Assembly: GCF_040675875.1 (NCBI RefSeq)
Contig: NZ_JBEGII010000001.1
Span: 3,844,001 to 3,908,000, forward strand
DNA: 64,000 nt
Direction: 5' to 3'
Source of the DNA: Microbacterium sp. LWO12-1.2
Lineage (GTDB): Bacteria; Actinomycetota; Actinomycetes; Actinomycetales; Microbacteriaceae
Position 1 is the stretch's first letter; each line of letters begins with the position of its first letter. Both the position numbers and the translations under genes were made by a program. Under the pieces are notes generated by a model. The model saw only the letters and a list, made by a program, of their open reading frames with translations, had not been told where the DNA came from and searched no databases. This document shows positions 36,782-45,271 of this stretch, in pieces.

Positions 36782-39700
36782 ATGCGAGTCCAACGACTCG
36801 ATTCAATCGACCGTGACTTCGATTCACGATCAGGTATGTTCCGTCGTATCGCTCTGGGAGTTGTCGCCGTTCTGGTGATCACGCTTCTGGGTTCTGTGCT
36901 CACCGCACCGACAGCGAACGCTGACACCGCACCGACAGATCCGGCCTTGCCTGCGACGGTGAGCGCTGATCCGCTCCCGACGACGCAGATCAACGGGATC
37001 GTCTGGGCGCAGGCGGTTGCGGGCAACAAGGTGTACGCCGGCGGACAGTTCACCAGCGCGCGCCCCGCCGGGGCCGCCGCCGGTACGAACGAGACGCCGC
37101 GTTCGAACCTGCTCGCGTACGACCTGGCGACCGGTGTGCTCGACGCATCGTTCAACCCGCAGGTCAACGGCCGCATCCTCGCGGCTGCTGTCTCGCCGGA
37201 TGGATCGCGCCTCTACATCGGCGGTGGATTCACGGCCGTCGACGGACAGAACCGTTACCGTCTCGCGGCGTTCAACACCGCCACGGGCCAGCTCATCGCG
37301 AACTGGACACCCGGCACCAACACCGTCGTCCAGGGCATCGTCGCCACGGACACGACGGTGTATGTGACGGGTGAGTTCTCGAACATCAACAACACCACCC
37401 GCACCGGTGTCGCCGCGCTGAGCGCCTCGACCGGAGCGGTCCAGGCCTTCAATCCGGTTCTCGCCGGCGGATACGGCGTCCGTGCCGTGGTCGTCTCGCC
37501 TGACAAGTCGAAGGTCGTCATCGCAGGCTCCTTCACCTCGACCAACGGTTCGACGAACCCCGGGCGCGGCATGGCCGCTCTCGACGCGACCACGGGCACC
37601 AGCCTGCCCTGGGCTGTGAACAGCGTGATCCGCAATGCGGGCACGGGGTCCTCGATCTACTCGCTGGCCTCCGACGGCGACAGCGTGTACGGCAGCGGCT
37701 ACGACTTCGGTGGTTCCAAGACCGAGGACGACTTCGAAGGCGCGTTCCGGGCCAACTGGAGTGACGGATCGATGGTCTGGATGGAGGACTGCCACGGTGA
37801 CACCTATTCGGTGTATCCGACCGGCGGCGTCCTCTACACCGCAGCGCACTCGCACTACTGCGGCAACATCGGCGAGTTCCCGCAGCTCGACCCGTGGAAC
37901 TTCAACTTCTCGCTCGCGTTCGACAAGAACCCGTCGAACCGTACGATCACCCCCGACATCTACGGATACCGCAGCTTCACCGGGAACCCTGCAGCGCGTC
38001 TGCTGCACTGGTACCCGACCTGGCAGCCGGGAACCGTGTCCGGTATGAGCCAGGCCGCATGGTCGGTGACCGGCGGTGGCGACTACCTTGTCTATGGCGG
38101 CGAGTTCACTGCCGTGAGCGGCACTGCTCAGCAGGGTCTGGTGCGCTTCGCGAAGCCGGGCACAGCGCCGAACAAGATCGGTCCCACGATCCAGGGTGGC
38201 GCCTACCAGATCAGCGCGCAGTCCTTCCGCGCCGGTCAGGTGCGTGTGGCGTGGCCCGCGAACTATGACGCGGACAACGCGAACCTCACGTACGAGGTGT
38301 ACCGCCGCGACATCGCGCAGCCCGTCTACACGACGACCGCTGACTCGACGTTCTGGGTGCGCCCGCGCATGATGTACTCCGACACCGCGGTCACAGCCGG
38401 ACAGGTGTACGAGTACCGCGTCAAGGTGTCGGATGCGAATGGCAACTCGACGACCTCCGACTGGACGAGCGTCACGGCAGCCGCGACCGGGACCGCCAAC
38501 ACCTACAACTCCGCGATCCTCGATTCCGCGCCGAAGTACTACTGGCCGCTCAACGAGGCGACAGGCACTTCGGGAATCGACTGGGTGACGGGCAACGACC
38601 TGAACCTGGCCGGCGGCACGACGCGCGGTCTGCCCGGTCAAGTGCAGGGTGAGACCTCGGCATCCACCGGGTTCAACGGCTCGAACGGAACCGCCGCGTC
38701 GACCTCCTCCGAGGTCGCACCGAACGTGTTCTCCGTCGAAGCGTGGTTCCAGACCACCAGCACCAGCGGCGGCAAGATCGTGGGCTTCGGCAACAAGTCG
38801 ACCGGTGTCTCCGGCAGCTATGACCGCCACATCTACCTGAGCAACTCCGGTCAGATCACCTTCGGCGTGTACCCGGGCACAGCACGGACGCTCACCAGCG
38901 GCAGTGGCTACAACGACGGCAAGTGGCATCAGGTGGTGGGCACGATGAGCTCCGCCGGAATGGTGCTGTACGTCGACGGCGTCCGCGTGGGGACGCGCAC
39001 CGACACCACGACCGGTCAGGACTACACCGGCTACTGGCGAGTCGGTGGTGACAGCCAGGGCGGCTGGCCCTCTGCGGGTTCGTCGAACTTCCTGAACGGA
39101 CGCATCGCGGACGTCGCCGTTTACTCCACCGCGCTCTCGCGCAACGATGTCGACGCGCACTGGGTTGCCTCCGGGCGTACTTCGGCGCTGCCGGCGGCTC
39201 CCGCAGACGCATACGGCAAGGCTGTGTACGACCTCGATCCGGCGTTCTACTGGCGCCTGAACGAGAGCACCGGTACGACGGTTGCGGCGGACGCCGGACG
39301 CGACGGGAGCACCGGTGGGTACAAGACCAACGGCACCGCCTCGATCCAGCGCGGGCAGACGGGAGCGATCGCTGGCACGACGAACAAGGCGATCCGATTC
39401 ACCTCGTCCAAGCTCGGCTCGACGTGGAACAACCGTCAGAGCGTGATCAGCGATCGTCAGTACGTCTCTCCGAGCACGTACTCCATCGAGACCTGGTTCA
39501 AGACGACGTCCACAGGCGGCGGAAAGCTGATCGGCTTCGGCAACAGCAACTCCAACAACACCAACGCGAGCTCGAACTACGACCGGCACATCTATATGGA
39601 CTCGGTGGGTCGACTCAAGTTCGGTGTCTACAGCGGGGGAACGCAGATCCTGACGGCCCCGAGCACGTACCGTGACGGTCAGTGGCACCACGTGGTGGCG

Positions 39701-42235
39701 CAGCAGTCGGCGAGTGGCATGCAGCTGTTCGTGGACGGCGTAGAGGTCGCCTCCAACGGCGTCTCGACGGCCGACCAGTACAGCGGCTACTGGCGCCTCG
39801 GCGGCGACACGACCTGGGAAGGCGACCCGTTCTGGGTCGGCACCCTGGACGAGCCCGCGGTGTACTCGGCTCCGCTGACGGCGAGCCAGATCCTGCAGCA
39901 CTACCAGCTCGGTACGACGGGTACGCCCAACGAGCTCCCGGTGGCGCAGTTCACTTCGGCAACGACCGACCTCTCCGTGGCTTTCGATGCCGCGGCCTCG
40001 AGCGACCAGGAAGGGCCGATCGCGGCCTACACCTGGAACTTCGGGGATGGGCAGACCGGTACCGGAGTGGCCCCGACCCACGTCTACGACGCGGCAGGCA
40101 CCTACACGGTGACTCTGACGGTTCGCGACGGCGGATCTCTGACCTCCTCGGTCAGCCACGAGGTCATCGCCCGCAACCCGAATGTGCTGCCGACGGCGGC
40201 GTTCACCGAGACCACGGACTTCCTTGATCTCGCTGTTGACGCCTCCACCAGTGCAGACACGGACGGCTCGATCGCCGCGTACGCCTGGAACTTCGGTGAC
40301 GGCGGCGCCGCCACCGGTGTCACGGCGGCGCACACCTACACCGCCTCCGGCACCTACGAGGTGTCGCTGACAGTGACGGATGACCGTGGCGGCTCTGCGA
40401 CGACCACCAAGTCGATCGTCGTGGAAGCGGCCAACGTCGCACCCGTTGCGATCGCGAATGTGGTCCGCGGCGCTGATGGCATGTCCATCACCGCAGACGG
40501 AACCGGGTCCAGCGACAGCGACGGCACCGTTGCTGCCTACGCGTGGAGCTTCGGCGACGGAGCGACGGCCACGGGCGCTACCGCGACGCACACCTACACG
40601 TCAGCCGGCACGTACACCGTGACGCTCACGGTGACGGATGACGATGGGGCGACCCACCAGGTCACCGCATCTGTCACAGTGGCGCCGGCCGCCACCGAGG
40701 AAGTGATCGCAAGGGATGCGTTCGAGCGCACCGCCGCCTCGTCGTGGGGGACCGCGGACGTCGGTGGCAGCTGGACGACCACCGGCGGGGCTGCAGCCTT
40801 CTCGGTGGGTGACGGGGTGGGCAAGTTCTCCCTGGCGCCGGCCGCCACTCGCGAGGCGCGCCTGGCCGGAGTCTCCGGCACGCAGACGGTCACCTCGCTG
40901 ACGATCGCCTCGAGCAACGTGACTAACGGCGGAGCCTTCAACCTGACGGTCAACGGCCGCCAGGTCGGCAGCGATACCTACTCGGGACGCATCAAGATCG
41001 AAGCCAACGGCGCGATCAGGCTCTACCTGCTCCGCAACGAGACCGCGATCGGAAACAGCGTCGTGCTCTCCGGCAACTACACCGCCGGCGAGAAGCTGTC
41101 GGCCGCGTTGTCGGTCCGTGGCACCTCGCCGACCACCCTCTCGCTGAAGGTGTGGCGCACGGGCACCACTGAGCCGGTGAACCCGCAGCTGCAGGCAACC
41201 GACACCACGGCTGCGCTGCAGGTCGCGGGTTCGGTGGGTCTGAAGATGGCGGTCAGCTCGGTCTCGACGGTCTCGACCGTCATCTCGATCGACGACTACA
41301 AGGTCGTCACCGGGGCTGTCGTGGTTCCGGTGAATCAGGCCCCGACCGCATCGTTCACCTCGTCGGCCAACGGCCTCACCGCCAACGTCGACGGCAGCGG
41401 TTCGACGGATTCCGACGGAACCATCGCGTCCTACGCCTGGACCTTCGGAGATGGCGGCACCGCGACAGGAGCAACGGCTTCGCACGCCTACGCGGCAGCG
41501 GGCACGTACAACGTGACGCTCACGGTGACGGATGACAAGGGCACGACCACCTCGGTCACGAATCCTGTGACGGTGACGGCTCCGGTCGTCGATCCGCCGG
41601 ATCCCACGGGTCCCGTGCCGCTGGCGACTGACGAGTTCGATCGGGCCGTGACGGGAGGTTGGGGAACGTCCGACCTGGGTGGAGCCTGGGCGACAACCGG
41701 GGGCAATCCCGCATTCTCGACCGCAGGAGGACAGGGTCTCATCACCCTGGCTCCCTCCCAGACCCGTGAAGCCCGTCTGGCAGTGTCTGCGACCAGCACG
41801 GTCCTCGATACGACCTTCGCGGCGGATGTCGCCTCGGTCGGCGGCACCACCAGCATCACGCTGCACGGGCGCACGGTCGGCACGTCGGTCTACTCGGCCA
41901 GGATCCGCCTCGAGCCCGCAGGTGTTGTCCGGTTGTACATCCTTCGGGATGAGACGGCCATCGGCAACAGCTTCGTGCTGCCGACCAGCTACGCGGCTGG
42001 CCAGGTGCTGCATGCCCGGCTGTCGGTAACCGGCACCAGCCCGACGACGATCGCCGCAAAGGTGTGGGTCGAGGGGCAGACCGAGCCCGCCACGTGGCAG
42101 CTGCAGGGCACGGATGCCACGGCAGCCCTTCAGGCCGCCGGTGGGGTCGGAATCAAGACGTCGGTCAGCTCGGCGTCCACGAACGCGGCGACGAAGATCT
42201 CCTTCGACCGGTTCGCGGTGGTCGTCCCGCAGTAG
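36782..42235 (+). CDS. giant secreted multidomain protein (propeller, FN3, LamG, PKD, jelly-roll)
   Basis: A 1817-residue protein from ATG 36782 with a signal peptide cut near residue 47 (ANA-D). The domain order is: a beta-propeller-like region (about 55-460) with repeating AVSPDGSRLYIGG-type blades; FN3 (about 467-570); two LamG domains (about 576-800 and 812-1046); three PKD domains (about 1053-1301, each with YxWNFGDG-like motifs); a jelly-roll domain (about 1308-1511); a fourth PKD (about 1518-1600); and a second jelly-roll (about 1611-1817). There is no sortase motif or membrane anchor. It is probably a surface or matrix adhesin that binds carbohydrate. A 1253-codon antisense ORF is a frame shadow. 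Confidence 0.88.
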   Translation: MRVQRLDSIDRDFDSRSGMFRRIALGVVAVLVITLLGSVLTAPTANADTAPTDPALPATVSADPLPTTQINGIVWAQAVAGNKVYAGGQFTSARPAGAAAGTNETPRSNLLAYDLATGVLDASFNPQVNGRILAAAVSPDGSRLYIGGGFTAVDGQNRYRLAAFNTATGQLIANWTPGTNTVVQGIVATDTTVYVTGEFSNINNTTRTGVAALSASTGAVQAFNPVLAGGYGVRAVVVSPDKSKVVIAGSFTSTNGSTNPGRGMAALDATTGTSLPWAVNSVIRNAGTGSSIYSLASDGDSVYGSGYDFGGSKTEDDFEGAFRANWSDGSMVWMEDCHGDTYSVYPTGGVLYTAAHSHYCGNIGEFPQLDPWNFNFSLAFDKNPSNRTITPDIYGYRSFTGNPAARLLHWYPTWQPGTVSGMSQAAWSVTGGGDYLVYGGEFTAVSGTAQQGLVRFAKPGTAPNKIGPTIQGGAYQISAQSFRAGQVRVAWPANYDADNANLTYEVYRRDIAQPVYTTTADSTFWVRPRMMYSDTAVTAGQVYEYRVKVSDANGNSTTSDWTSVTAAATGTANTYNSAILDSAPKYYWPLNEATGTSGIDWVTGNDLNLAGGTTRGLPGQVQGETSASTGFNGSNGTAASTSSEVAPNVFSVEAWFQTTSTSGGKIVGFGNKSTGVSGSYDRHIYLSNSGQITFGVYPGTARTLTSGSGYNDGKWHQVVGTMSSAGMVLYVDGVRVGTRTDTTTGQDYTGYWRVGGDSQGGWPSAGSSNFLNGRIADVAVYSTALSRNDVDAHWVASGRTSALPAAPADAYGKAVYDLDPAFYWRLNESTGTTVAADAGRDGSTGGYKTNGTASIQRGQTGAIAGTTNKAIRFTSSKLGSTWNNRQSVISDRQYVSPSTYSIETWFKTTSTGGGKLIGFGNSNSNNTNASSNYDRHIYMDSVGRLKFGVYSGGTQILTAPSTYRDGQWHHVVAQQSASGMQLFVDGVEVASNGVSTADQYSGYWRLGGDTTWEGDPFWVGTLDEPAVYSAPLTASQILQHYQLGTTGTPNELPVAQFTSATTDLSVAFDAAASSDQEGPIAAYTWNFGDGQTGTGVAPTHVYDAAGTYTVTLTVRDGGSLTSSVSHEVIARNPNVLPTAAFTETTDFLDLAVDASTSADTDGSIAAYAWNFGDGGAATGVTAAHTYTASGTYEVSLTVTDDRGGSATTTKSIVVEAANVAPVAIANVVRGADGMSITADGTGSSDSDGTVAAYAWSFGDGATATGATATHTYTSAGTYTVTLTVTDDDGATHQVTASVTVAPAATEEVIARDAFERTAASSWGTADVGGSWTTTGGAAAFSVGDGVGKFSLAPAATREARLAGVSGTQTVTSLTIASSNVTNGGAFNLTVNGRQVGSDTYSGRIKIEANGAIRLYLLRNETAIGNSVVLSGNYTAGEKLSAALSVRGTSPTTLSLKVWRTGTTEPVNPQLQATDTTAALQVAGSVGLKMAVSSVSTVSTVISIDDYKVVTGAVVVPVNQAPTASFTSSANGLTANVDGSGSTDSDGTIASYAWTFGDGGTATGATASHAYAAAGTYNVTLTVTDDKGTTTSVTNPVTVTAPVVDPPDPTGPVPLATDEFDRAVTGGWGTSDLGGAWATTGGNPAFSTAGGQGLITLAPSQTREARLAVSATSTVLDTTFAADVASVGGTTSITLHGRTVGTSVYSARIRLEPAGVVRLYILRDETAIGNSFVLPTSYAAGQVLHARLSVTGTSPTTIAAKVWVEGQTEPATWQLQGTDATAALQAAGGVGIKTSVSSASTNAATKISFDRFAVVVPQ

Positions 42236-42246
42236 CCAACTCACAC

Positions 42247-42290
42247 AAGCGGATGGGGTACGTGGCTTCGGCCTCGTACCCCATCCGCTT
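42247..42290. terminator. bidirectional hairpin terminator
   Basis: A 16-bp perfect stem, 42247-42262 (AAGCGGATGGGGTACG) with 42275-42290, closes the exported-protein gene. CACAC / GTGTG extends the arms around TT. The 150 bp from there to the convergent gene at 42448 show no further structure or gene. Confidence 0.85.
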
Positions 42291-42447
42291 TCGTGTGTGG
42301 GGGGTCAAGCGCCCGTACACGAGCCGCGCGTCTGTGCCGGCCAGAGAGCACCCCCAGCGCCTACCGCAGAAAGCCCTCTGTAAGCCTTTGCGGAGTGGAG
42401 AACGGTCCGAAGCTTCCGCGGCAAGGTGTGATGACGGCGGTGAGGTC

Positions 42448-43419
42448 TCAGCCTCGTGCGCCGGATGCCGCACCGAGCGCGACATCCGAGGTGCGCGCGT
42501 ACTCGGGGGTGATCCGTCCGACTGCTCCGAGTATCCGACCTTGAGCGAACCACGTCCGGCGACGGAGTACGGCGTGGGCAGGAACGTCGCCGCGCAGACG
42601 CGCGACGACACCGCGGGCGGAGAAGACGACGAGGCGCACCGTGCCACCGACCAGATGCATCGCGCGCAGCGCCAGCGTGCGGGCGGCAGAGGGGCTGCGG
42701 CTGAGCAACTTGGTGCGCATCTGGCCCTGCGAGATGGTGCGTCGCCGGACAAATTCCTTCGTGGTGCGCTCGACAGGCACCTCGTCGCGGACGACAGAGT
42801 CCGCAGAAGCCATGATCTCGCCGCCGGCGGCGAGAAGCGCACGCCCGAACAGCATGTCCTCGCCACCCGCGAGGCCGAGGGAAGCATCGAACCGGACTCC
42901 GAGTTCCCGCACCTGGGCCGAGTCGATGAGGACGTTCCCGGTGGCCATCGCTTCCAGACGCTGACCGTTCACACGGCGGCGCCGGCGCATGAAGCCTCCG
43001 GCGATGATCCACGGATCGGTCCCCTCGGGCCAGACATAGTCGACGTAACCCATGACGACCGCAGGGTGAGAGGTTGTCCAGACGCGCACGAGGGCGTCCA
43101 GCCATCCTGGTTGCGGTACGACATCGTCATCCACCATGGCGACCAGCTCACCGTCGCGAGCGCCATCGAGCGCGGCTTGTCTCGCCGCGGCAATTCCCGG
43201 CGTGGGCTCGTGGATGTACTCGACGCCGAGCTCGTTCGCCGCCGAAGCGGCAGATCGTTCGGGGTCGTTGTCCACCAGTGCGATACGGACGTCCGTTGCC
43301 TCAGGGCCCAGGTTCGTTCGGATCGCGGCTATCAGCGGAGCGAGGAGTTCAGTGCGGCGAAAAGTCGTGACGGCGACGAGGACTGACGGGTTCTCATCGA
43401 GTTGTGACGGAGCACTCAT
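42448..43419 (-). CDS. GT2 glycosyltransferase
   Basis: A 323-residue family 2 enzyme: VAVTTFRRTELL at the start, LVDNDP nucleotide site, AMVDDDVVPQPGWL with the metal-binding aspartates, and GLAGGEDMLFGRAL. A basic, hydrophobic C-terminal region may sit on the membrane. It starts four bases after the phosphoglycosyl transferase gene and is co-transcribed with it, so it may add the second sugar of the repeat unit. Confidence 0.87.
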   Translation of the reverse strand: MSAPSQLDENPSVLVAVTTFRRTELLAPLIAAIRTNLGPEATDVRIALVDNDPERSAASAANELGVEYIHEPTPGIAAARQAALDGARDGELVAMVDDDVVPQPGWLDALVRVWTTSHPAVVMGYVDYVWPEGTDPWIIAGGFMRRRRRVNGQRLEAMATGNVLIDSAQVRELGVRFDASLGLAGGEDMLFGRALLAAGGEIMASADSVVRDEVPVERTTKEFVRRRTISQGQMRTKLLSRSPSAARTLALRAMHLVGGTVRLVVFSARGVVARLRGDVPAHAVLRRRTWFAQGRILGAVGRITPEYARTSDVALGAASGARG

Positions 43420-43423
43420 CCGT

Positions 43424-44956
43424 TCAGTATGCCCCGCTGGGCTGCACCATGACCTTGGCGGTGCGCCACATGATCTGCAGGTCGTTCATCACGGACCAGT
43501 TCTCGACGTAGCGAAGGTCGAGACGCACGCTCTCGTCCCAGGTGAGGTCGCTGCGGCCGGAGACCTGCCACAGACCCGTGATCCCTGGCTTGATGTACAG
43601 GCGGCGGAAGACGGTTCCGTCGTACGCCGTGACCTCGCTGGGGAGTGGCGGACGCGGCCCGACGACGCTCATGTCGCCGATCAGCACGTTCCAGAACTGC
43701 GGCAGCTCGTCGAGCGACAGCTTGCGCAGGATCCGGCCCACGCGGGTGACACGAGGGTCATCCTTCATCTTGAACAGCAGACCGGCGCCTTCGTTCTGCT
43801 CCTTGAGCGCCGCGAGCTGCTGCTCTGCGTCGGTCTTCATGGAACGGAACTTCACCATCTTGAAGCGGCGGCCGTCGCGGCCGACGCGCTCCTGGAAGAA
43901 GAAGACAGGGCCCGGGGAGTCGATCTTGACTAGCAGCGCGAGCGCCGGGGTGATCAGACCGATCGGGATCAGGGCGAGCGTCGCGACGGCGATGTCGAGA
44001 GCGCGCTTGAGCAGGTGCTGGCCCCCCTCGTAGCGAGGGATCTGGACCTGGATGAGGGGAAGCCCTTCGACCGGTGCGAACGAGATGCGGGGACCGGCGA
44101 CGTCGGTGAGTCGGCTCGACAGCACCAGCTCGGCAGCCGTGCCCTCGAGCTGCCAGCTGAGCCTCTTGACGAACTCCGGATCGCCCTCGGGGCGGCTCGC
44201 GACGATGATGGTGTCGGCGCCGAGCTCGGCCGCGACCGTCGACACGGTGTTGACGTTGCCCAGCACCGGGAACAGTGCATCGCGGATCTCGATGTCGCGG
44301 GCGTTCCCGTCGAGCAGAGTCGCACCGACGACCTGGTAGCCCGAGGCGCCGATCGGGTGGAGCGTGCGCACGACGTACTCGACGTCGTCCTTGTTTCCGA
44401 CGACGAGCGTGCGCGATGCGAAGCGTCCGTGGCTCCGCTGGATCTGGAGCCAGTGGCGCCAGATCCAGCGGGTCACGAGGAGAGTCAGCACACCGACCGG
44501 CAGCCCCAGCAGCAGCGTCAGTTGCATCGACTCCCAGCTCAGGAGCACCGCGACGATGGCGATGATCCCGAATGCGAGACCGCTGGCGTGCACGACGCCC
44601 CGGTACTCGGTGGCACTCGCACGGAAGAGCGCGGCGTCCCGCGTGTGGAGTGCGCTGAGCATGAGGTACCAGAGCGCGGCGAGGGGGACGCCGGCACGCA
44701 GGACCTCAGGCACGGCGACGCCGCTGATCAGCTGGACGGTCGCGGTCAGGCCGACGGCGAACAGGATGACAGCTGCATCCGTGACTCGCAGTCTGATCCG
44801 ATAGCGACGCTCCCACTGACGGCGTCGTTCCAACGTTGCGGAGGCGCGCGGCGTGACCACGGTGCGCGTCACCGACTTGGTGGCTCTCGGTGCGGCGACC
44901 GGCACAAAGCCGGATCCCGTGCGAGTGATGCTCAGGGCATCCTCGACGGAGGTCAT
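43424..44956 (-). CDS. WbaP-type polyprenyl phosphoglycosyl transferase
   Basis: A 510-residue protein from the ATG ending at 44956; the much longer ORF upstream is a shadow. Four membrane helices lie at about 55-165, a CoA-binding-like Rossmann domain (TLVVGNKDDVEYV) in the middle, and the bacterial sugar transferase domain at about 330-510 (KRALDIAVA, FKMVKFRSM, LRKLSLDELPQFWNVL, SVVGPRPPLP). It moves sugar-1-phosphate from a nucleotide sugar to undecaprenyl phosphate and so starts repeat-unit assembly. Its ATG overlaps the stop of a 17-residue leader ORF. Confidence 0.92.
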   Translation of the reverse strand: MTSVEDALSITRTGSGFVPVAAPRATKSVTRTVVTPRASATLERRRQWERRYRIRLRVTDAAVILFAVGLTATVQLISGVAVPEVLRAGVPLAALWYLMLSALHTRDAALFRASATEYRGVVHASGLAFGIIAIVAVLLSWESMQLTLLLGLPVGVLTLLVTRWIWRHWLQIQRSHGRFASRTLVVGNKDDVEYVVRTLHPIGASGYQVVGATLLDGNARDIEIRDALFPVLGNVNTVSTVAAELGADTIIVASRPEGDPEFVKRLSWQLEGTAAELVLSSRLTDVAGPRISFAPVEGLPLIQVQIPRYEGGQHLLKRALDIAVATLALIPIGLITPALALLVKIDSPGPVFFFQERVGRDGRRFKMVKFRSMKTDAEQQLAALKEQNEGAGLLFKMKDDPRVTRVGRILRKLSLDELPQFWNVLIGDMSVVGPRPPLPSEVTAYDGTVFRRLYIKPGITGLWQVSGRSDLTWDESVRLDLRYVENWSVMNDLQIMWRTAKVMVQPSGAY

Positions 44957-45006
44957 GCCCCGGCCCCGAAAGCCGTTGATGTACGCAGAATTCCCCAGTG
45001 CGACAT
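44953..45006 (-). CDS. possible 17-residue leader peptide of the wbaP-like gene
   Basis: From the ATG ending at 45006 the ORF reads MSHWGILRTSTAFGAGA and its TGA overlaps the wbaP-like ATG by ATGA. GGGGAAA lies four to ten bases upstream as a possible ribosome-binding site. It would couple leader translation to the main gene. There is no proof of translation; the same ATGA arrangement and a W-G at codons 4-5 occur before rmlA. Confidence 0.4.
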   Translation of the reverse strand: MSHWGILRTSTAFGAGA

Positions 45007-45174
45007 GGTTTCCCCAGTGTTTCCCCAGACCGCGAGCAAAACGCTTGCGGCGTTCGTCCGCATTCCCGACCCCTCGGGTTCCCGCTGCCATCTCCGTGAT
45101 CCCACACCACGGATTGCGATCGCCGTCCCACACGGCGGTGCTTGCAGCGGGCACTGCAGACTCTCGACAGCATA
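45007..45174 (-). promoter_or_regulatory. long 5' leader with G-loop hairpins before the wbaP-like gene
   Basis: A TATGCT -10 box (45174-45169) predicts a start near 45162 and a leader of about 200 nt; this covers the 315-bp gap between the two starts. On the transcribed strand CGCCGT-GTGGG-ACGGCG (45137-45121) and CCGTG-GTGTGGGAT-CACGG (45112-45094) form hairpins with GGG in the loop. CTGGGGAA occurs three times at 45029-44991. Confidence 0.45.
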
Positions 45175-45258
45175 GCGGAACGTTCGCGCGGAGGGAAGAT
45201 ATTTCGTGCGTGTGGATCAATCGGGGGTCAGAGGACTTGTCGCTGTCGACCGCGGGTC

Positions 45259-45271
45259 TATTCTGGCCCCC
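45259..45271 (+). promoter_or_regulatory. leaderless promoter of the LtrA-like gene
   Basis: TATTCT at 45259-45264 is followed by seven bases and GTG 45272, the spacing of a leaderless transcript. This decides the start against the longer reading from 45206. Confidence 0.6.

Noticed and set aside
36830..40591. 1253-codon ORF on the minus strand
   Set aside because: It is antisense to the exported multidomain protein, whose signal peptide, LamG and PKD domains are clear. Long open shadow frames are expected in high-GC coding DNA, and the translation is arginine-rich without any domain.
44991..45029. MraZ-box-like array of TGGGGAA repeats before the wbaP-like gene
   Set aside because: Known MraZ boxes have GTGGG repeats with a 10-bp period; here the starts are 11 and 19 bp apart and no division genes are near. 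Kept only as part of the G-rich leader.
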